Below are positions 60,930-64,000 of a DNA stretch of 64,000 nt, one piece after another (the stretch's first letter is position 1; the number at the start of each line of letters is the position of its first letter). The notes beneath the pieces were generated by a model that worked only from the letters and a program-made list of their open reading frames with translations, was not told where the DNA came from and did no database searches. The translations under genes were made by a program, and so were the position numbers. The DNA comes from Schaalia odontolytica (GTDB lineage: Bacteria; Actinomycetota; Actinomycetes; Actinomycetales; Actinomycetaceae). Location: NCBI RefSeq assembly GCF_031191545.1, contig NZ_CP133472.1:186001-250000 (forward strand). The letters are read 5' to 3'.

Positions 60930-62189
60930 TCAGGCGCTGCGTTTACCTTCCGAGGAGCGCTCCGGGTAGAGCTCCGCGGGCCCCACGCCCTCGACGAGGT
61001 CGCGGGTGATAACCACGCGTGCGACGTCGTCGCGGCTGGGCAGGTCGAACATGAGATCCGACAGGGTCTGCTCCATGATCGACGACAGGCCACGGGCACC
61101 CGTCTTTCGCTCGTTCGCGCGAGCGGCGATCGCAAGGAGTGCCTCGTGCGTGAACTCCAGGTCCATGTTGTCCAGCTCGAAGAGGTGCTGGTACTGGCGC
61201 ACGAGCGAGTTCGACGGCTCGGTGAGGACACGGACGAGGTCCTCCTCCGTCAGCTCCTTGGTGGAGGTCAGGATGGGGAGTCTGCCGATGAACTCCGGGA
61301 TCATGCCGAACTTGTGCAGATCCTCGGCTGAGACGGCCTCGTAGAGGTCACCCATCTCGGAGGTGCTCTTCAGCTCCGAACCGAAGCCCGTCGACCGGCG
61401 GCCCAGGCGGCCCTTGACGATGTCCTCGATGCCCGCGAAGGCACCGGCCGCAATAAAGAGGATGCCGGAGGTGTCGATCTCGAGGAACTGCTGGTGGGGG
61501 TGCTTGCGTCCGCCCGTGGGAGGAACGGAGGCAACCGTGCCCTCGATGATCTTCAGGAGCGCCTGCTGCACGCCCTCACCCGACACGTCGCGGGTGATCG
61601 AGGCGTTCTCAGCCTTACGGCCGATCTTGTCGATCTCGTCGACGTAGATGATGCCCTTCTCCGCCTTCTTGATGTCGCCGTCGGCCTCCTGGATGAGGCG
61701 CAGGAGAATATTCTCCACGTCCTCGCCCACGTAGCCGGCCTCGGTCAGGGCGGTCGCGTCCACGATCGCGAAAGGCACGTCGAGGAGGCGCGCCAGGCAA
61801 CGCGCCAGGTGGGTTTTGCCCGTGCCCGTGGGGCCGAGCAGCAGGATGTTGGACTTTGTACCCAGCATGTCCTCGCTGTTGCCGGACTCGCGCGAGCGCA
61901 CACGCTTGTAGTGGTTATATACGGCGACCGACAGTGCGCGCTTAGCGCGATCCTGGCCGATCACCCACGTGTTCAAGAACTCGTTGATTTCACGCGGTTT
62001 GGGCAGCGGAGTCGCTGAGGAGGATGACTGCTGAGCACCCAGCTCCTCTTCGATGATCTCGTTACACAGCTCAATGCACTCGTCGCAGATATACGCGCCG
62101 GAGCCGCCGATGAGCTTACGCACCTGCTTCTGGCTCTTCCCACAGAAAGAGCACTTGAGCAGTTCCGCACCATCAGTCAGACGAGCCAC
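60930..62189 (-). CDS. clpX: ClpX, ATPase subunit of the Clp protease
   Basis: A 419-residue AAA+ unfoldase. The N-terminal zinc domain has [15 protein letters not shown] and [10 protein letters not shown]. Walker A is [14 protein letters not shown] and Walker B is [14 protein letters not shown]. The ClpP-contact IGF-type loop is in [12 protein letters not shown] (SGFG-like region), and [12 protein letters not shown]-like [14 protein letters not shown] is sensor 2. The GTG at 62189 is the start because GGAGG lies 4 nt upstream. A terminator separates it from clpP2, so it has its own promoter. Confidence 0.97.
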   Translation of the reverse strand: MARLTDGAELLKCSFCGKSQKQVRKLIGGSGAYICDECIELCNEIIEEELGAQQSSSSATPLPKPREINEFLNTWVIGQDRAKRALSVAVYNHYKRVRSRESGNSEDMLGTKSNILLLGPTGTGKTHLARCLARLLDVPFAIVDATALTEAGYVGEDVENILLRLIQEADGDIKKAEKGIIYVDEIDKIGRKAENASITRDVSGEGVQQALLKIIEGTVASVPPTGGRKHPHQQFLEIDTSGILFIAAGAFAGIEDIVKGRLGRRSTGFGSELKSTSEMGDLYEAVSAEDLHKFGMIPEFIGRLPILTSTKELTEEDLVRVLTEPSNSLVRQYQHLFELDNMDLEFTHEALLAIAARANERKTGARGLSSIMEQTLSDLMFDLPSRDDVARVVITRDLVEGVGPAELYPERSSEGKRSA

Positions 62190-62363
62190 GAGACCTCCAA
62201 GGTGTTGAACGTTTTGCCGTTCGATCGGATACGCTTTCGCATTTACTAGCAAACAACCTAGTGCACGCGGGGCAGTTTTCCGCTTAGCCACGCTTAATGT
62301 TATGAAATATTCACCCGCGGCCGACGACTGCCAGGGGTACCCATGCGCACACTCGGGCAGCAA

Positions 62364-62413
62364 CGAGGCCGTGGATCCACCGCACTCACAAGCGCGGGGA
62401 GACCACGGCCTCG
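62364..62413 (-). terminator. Terminator of clpP1-clpP2 with CGAGGCCGTGG core
   Basis: CGAGGCCGTGG (62364-62374) and CCACGGCCTCG (62403-62413) are a perfect 11-bp inverted repeat, 15 bp beyond the clpP2 stop. Confidence 0.85.
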
Positions 62414-62428
62414 TCGATGACGAAAGGG

Positions 62429-63073
62429 TCACAGAGCCTTACGAGACTCGAGCACCTGGTCGATCAGACCGTACTCGGCGGCCTGCGGGGCGGTCAGGAT
62501 CTTGTCGCGCTCGATGTCGCGGCGCACCTGCTCCACCGGCTTGCCCGAGTGCTTCGAGATAGTGTCCTCGAGCCATGCGCGCATGCGATCGATCTCGTCG
62601 GCAACGATCTGGATGTCCGAGGCCTGCCCCTGCATACCCTCCATCGCAGGCTGGTGGATGAGGACGCGGGCGTTGGGCAGCGCCAGGCGCTTGCCGGGCG
62701 AACCCGCTGCCAGCAGGACGGCCGCCGCCGAGGCAGCCTGACCCAGGCACACCGTCTGGATCTGCGGCTTGATGTACTGCATCGTGTCGTAGATGGCGGT
62801 CAGCGCCGTGAAGGAACCGCCGGGCGAGTTGATGTACATGGTGATCAGCGAATCCGGATCCTGGGACTCCAGGACCAGCAGCTGCGCCATGACGTCATCG
62901 GCGCTGGCGTCATCCACCTGAACGCCAAGGAACACGATACGGTCCTCAAAGAGCTTCGTGTATGGGTTCTGGCGGCGGAAACCGTAGGCCGTGCGCTCCT
63001 CAAAGTCCGGCAAGACGTAGCGAGCCTGCGGCATCTGGCGGGCGACCGCCTCAAAGTAGGGCTGGGTGCTCAT
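62429..63073 (-). CDS. clpP2: ATP-dependent Clp protease proteolytic subunit 2
   Basis: A 214-residue serine peptidase subunit. Catalytic Ser115 lies in [12 protein letters not shown] and His140 in [10 protein letters not shown], with YINSPGGS upstream. Actinobacterial ClpP1 and ClpP2 form a mixed tetradecamer that needs ClpX or ClpC. The ATG shares a base with the clpP1 stop (TGATG). Confidence 0.96.
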   Translation of the reverse strand: MSTQPYFEAVARQMPQARYVLPDFEERTAYGFRRQNPYTKLFEDRIVFLGVQVDDASADDVMAQLLVLESQDPDSLITMYINSPGGSFTALTAIYDTMQYIKPQIQTVCLGQAASAAAVLLAAGSPGKRLALPNARVLIHQPAMEGMQGQASDIQIVADEIDRMRAWLEDTISKHSGKPVEQVRRDIERDKILTAPQAAEYGLIDQVLESRKAL

Positions 63074-63684
63074 CAGTTCTCTCCTCGCGTTCCGATCTCC
63101 TGCGGGCTGTCGATCACGCGGTCGACGAAGCCGTACTCGAGGGCTTCCTGCGCAGTGAACCAGTGGTCACGATCACCGTCGGCCTCGACCTGCTCGACGG
63201 TCTTGCCCGTGCGAGACGCGGTGATGGCAGCGAGTTCCTTCTTCATGCCCAGGATCAGGTCCGCGTTGATGCGGATCTCGGTCGCGGAACCGCCCGCACC
63301 GCCCAGGGGCTGGTGCAGCAGCACGCGGGTGTGGGGCGTGATGTAGCGCTTGCCGGGGGCTCCCGCGGTGAGCAGGAACTGGCCCATCGACGCGGCCATG
63401 CCCATGCCGACCGTGACGACGTCGGGCTTGATGTACTGCATCGTGTCGTAGATGGCCATGCCGGCCGTCACCGAGCCGCCGGGCGAGTTGATGTACAGGT
63501 AGATGTCGCGGTCCGGGTCCTCGGCCGCGAGGAGCAGCAGCTGCGCGCAGATCACGTTCGCATTCTCGTCGCGGACCTCGCCGCCCAGCCAAATGATGCG
63601 TTCCTTGAGCAGGCGCTGGTAGACCGAGTCGCCCAGTCCCAGCTGCGAGCCTTCGCCAGCAGCACCGGTGTTGTGCACGCTCAC
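63073..63684 (-). CDS. clpP1: ATP-dependent Clp protease proteolytic subunit 1
   Basis: A 203-residue ClpP paralogue with catalytic Ser99 in [13 protein letters not shown] and His124 in [32 protein letters not shown] is the usual handle motif. It starts at GTG 63684, with AGGAGG about 7 nt upstream. It is the first gene of the clpP1-clpP2 operon, downstream of tig. Confidence 0.96.
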   Translation of the reverse strand: MSVHNTGAAGEGSQLGLGDSVYQRLLKERIIWLGGEVRDENANVICAQLLLLAAEDPDRDIYLYINSPGGSVTAGMAIYDTMQYIKPDVVTVGMGMAASMGQFLLTAGAPGKRYITPHTRVLLHQPLGGAGGSATEIRINADLILGMKKELAAITASRTGKTVEQVEADGDRDHWFTAQEALEYGFVDRVIDSPQEIGTRGEN

Positions 63685-63809
63685 GCGTACCTCCTCGTCT
63701 GTTCGCGGGCCCAGTCGGCCCCATTGGTGTCAACCGTACCCGCAGCGCGCCCGCTCGTGCGCGCGCCGGGCCGTCGTTTCGCTGTCGGCACATGCGCTCT
63801 ACACATGCG

Positions 63810-63843
63810 CTGAGGGGGCGAGGCTCACGCCTCACCCCCTCAG
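63810..63843 (-). terminator. Hairpin between tig and clpP1
   Basis: CTGAGGGGGCGAGGC (63810-63824) pairs with GCCTCACCCCCTCAG (63829-63843) with one mismatch and a 4-nt loop, 40 bp past the tig stop. It probably ends the tig transcript. Confidence 0.85.
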
Positions 63844-63883
63844 TTGAGAGTTAGTCACTCGTGCGCGGGCGCACCCGCCGCGC

Positions 63884-64000
63884 TCACTCCTGCTCGTCTG
63901 CAGGCTCGGTGATGATCTCCGCGCCCTCTTCGGTGGCGGGATCGGTACCGAAGAACTTGGACAGGTCGACGTCGGCACCGTTGGTGTCCTTGACGGTGAC
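63884..64000 (-). CDS. tig: Trigger factor, C-terminal end (5' part outside window)
   Basis: The final 38 residues are visible: VTVKDTNGADVDLSKFFGTD, then PATEEGAEIITEPADEQE and TGA. The acidic tail after a VTxKDxxGxxVDLSxFF motif, and the position upstream of clpP1, are typical of actinobacterial trigger factor. It is the ribosome-bound prolyl isomerase and chaperone. Only the tail can be seen, so the call leans on gene order. Confidence 0.75.
   Translation of the reverse strand, partial: VTVKDTNGADVDLSKFFGTDPATEEGAEIITEPADEQE

Overview
The window comes from a high-GC actinobacterium of facultatively anaerobic, fermentative habit. Pyruvate formate-lyase and its activase, the CIRCE/HrcA control of dnaJ, the tig-clpP1-clpP2-clpX order, the lepA-trmB-hemW order and several putative leaderless genes fit an Actinomycetaceae genome (Actinomyces/Schaalia-like). 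The genus is inferred from gene content and style, not from a database match. No rRNA, tRNA or CRISPR array was found.

Layout. 1-2.3 kb: the 3' part of pflB, a separately translated glycyl-radical domain and pflA. 2.3-8.0 kb: def, an acetyltransferase and a C26 amidohydrolase in one overlapping operon, then an adenine/adenosine deaminase, PepC aminopeptidase and an aldose epimerase. 8.0-18 kb: rsmE, dnaJ, hrcA (with CIRCE), DUF3097, a SatD/membrane-protein pair, hemW, trmB and lepA. 18-20.4 kb: a helical-repeat protein, a solitary PemK-like protein and rpsT. 20.4-21.7 kb: a gene-free zone made of several short tandem repeat families, ending in an IS3-type transposase remnant. 21.7-31 kb: a heterodimeric ABC exporter, holA, comEC/comEA and a HerA-like ATPase. 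31-33.4 kb: proC and an Na+/H+ antiporter-family permease. 33.5-41 kb: a complete peptide/oligopeptide ABC importer operon ending in a C39-like cysteine peptidase, with an M20 peptidase upstream. 41-44 kb: valS. 44.1-47.8 kb: a lower-GC two-gene ATPase module whose second protein carries kinesin-light-chain-type TPRs. It is preceded by 24-bp iterons and looks like acquired DNA. 48-50.6 kb: a DUF1801 protein and an acyl-CoA ligase. 50.7-54.1 kb: a MacB-type export operon. 54.3-60.5 kb: a lactose locus (GPH symporter, LacZ, LacI) flanked by imperfect direct repeats. 60.5-64 kb: chorismate mutase, clpX, clpP2, clpP1 and the end of tig.

How the genes work together. The pfl genes, the lac locus, the epimerase and the peptide importer with PepC, M20 and C39 peptidases describe an organism that takes up sugars and peptides and ferments to formate. 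The most distinctive items are (i) a pyruvate formate-lyase in two pieces, with the radical glycine on an 83-residue protein; (ii) the two-ATPase/TPR module with its iteron promoter, which has the look of a sensor or defence system; (iii) the SatD/membrane pair with matching inverted-repeat boxes; and (iv) the 20-24-bp tandem repeats at 20.6-21.2 kb. Many intergenic terminators share a CGAGGCCG core.
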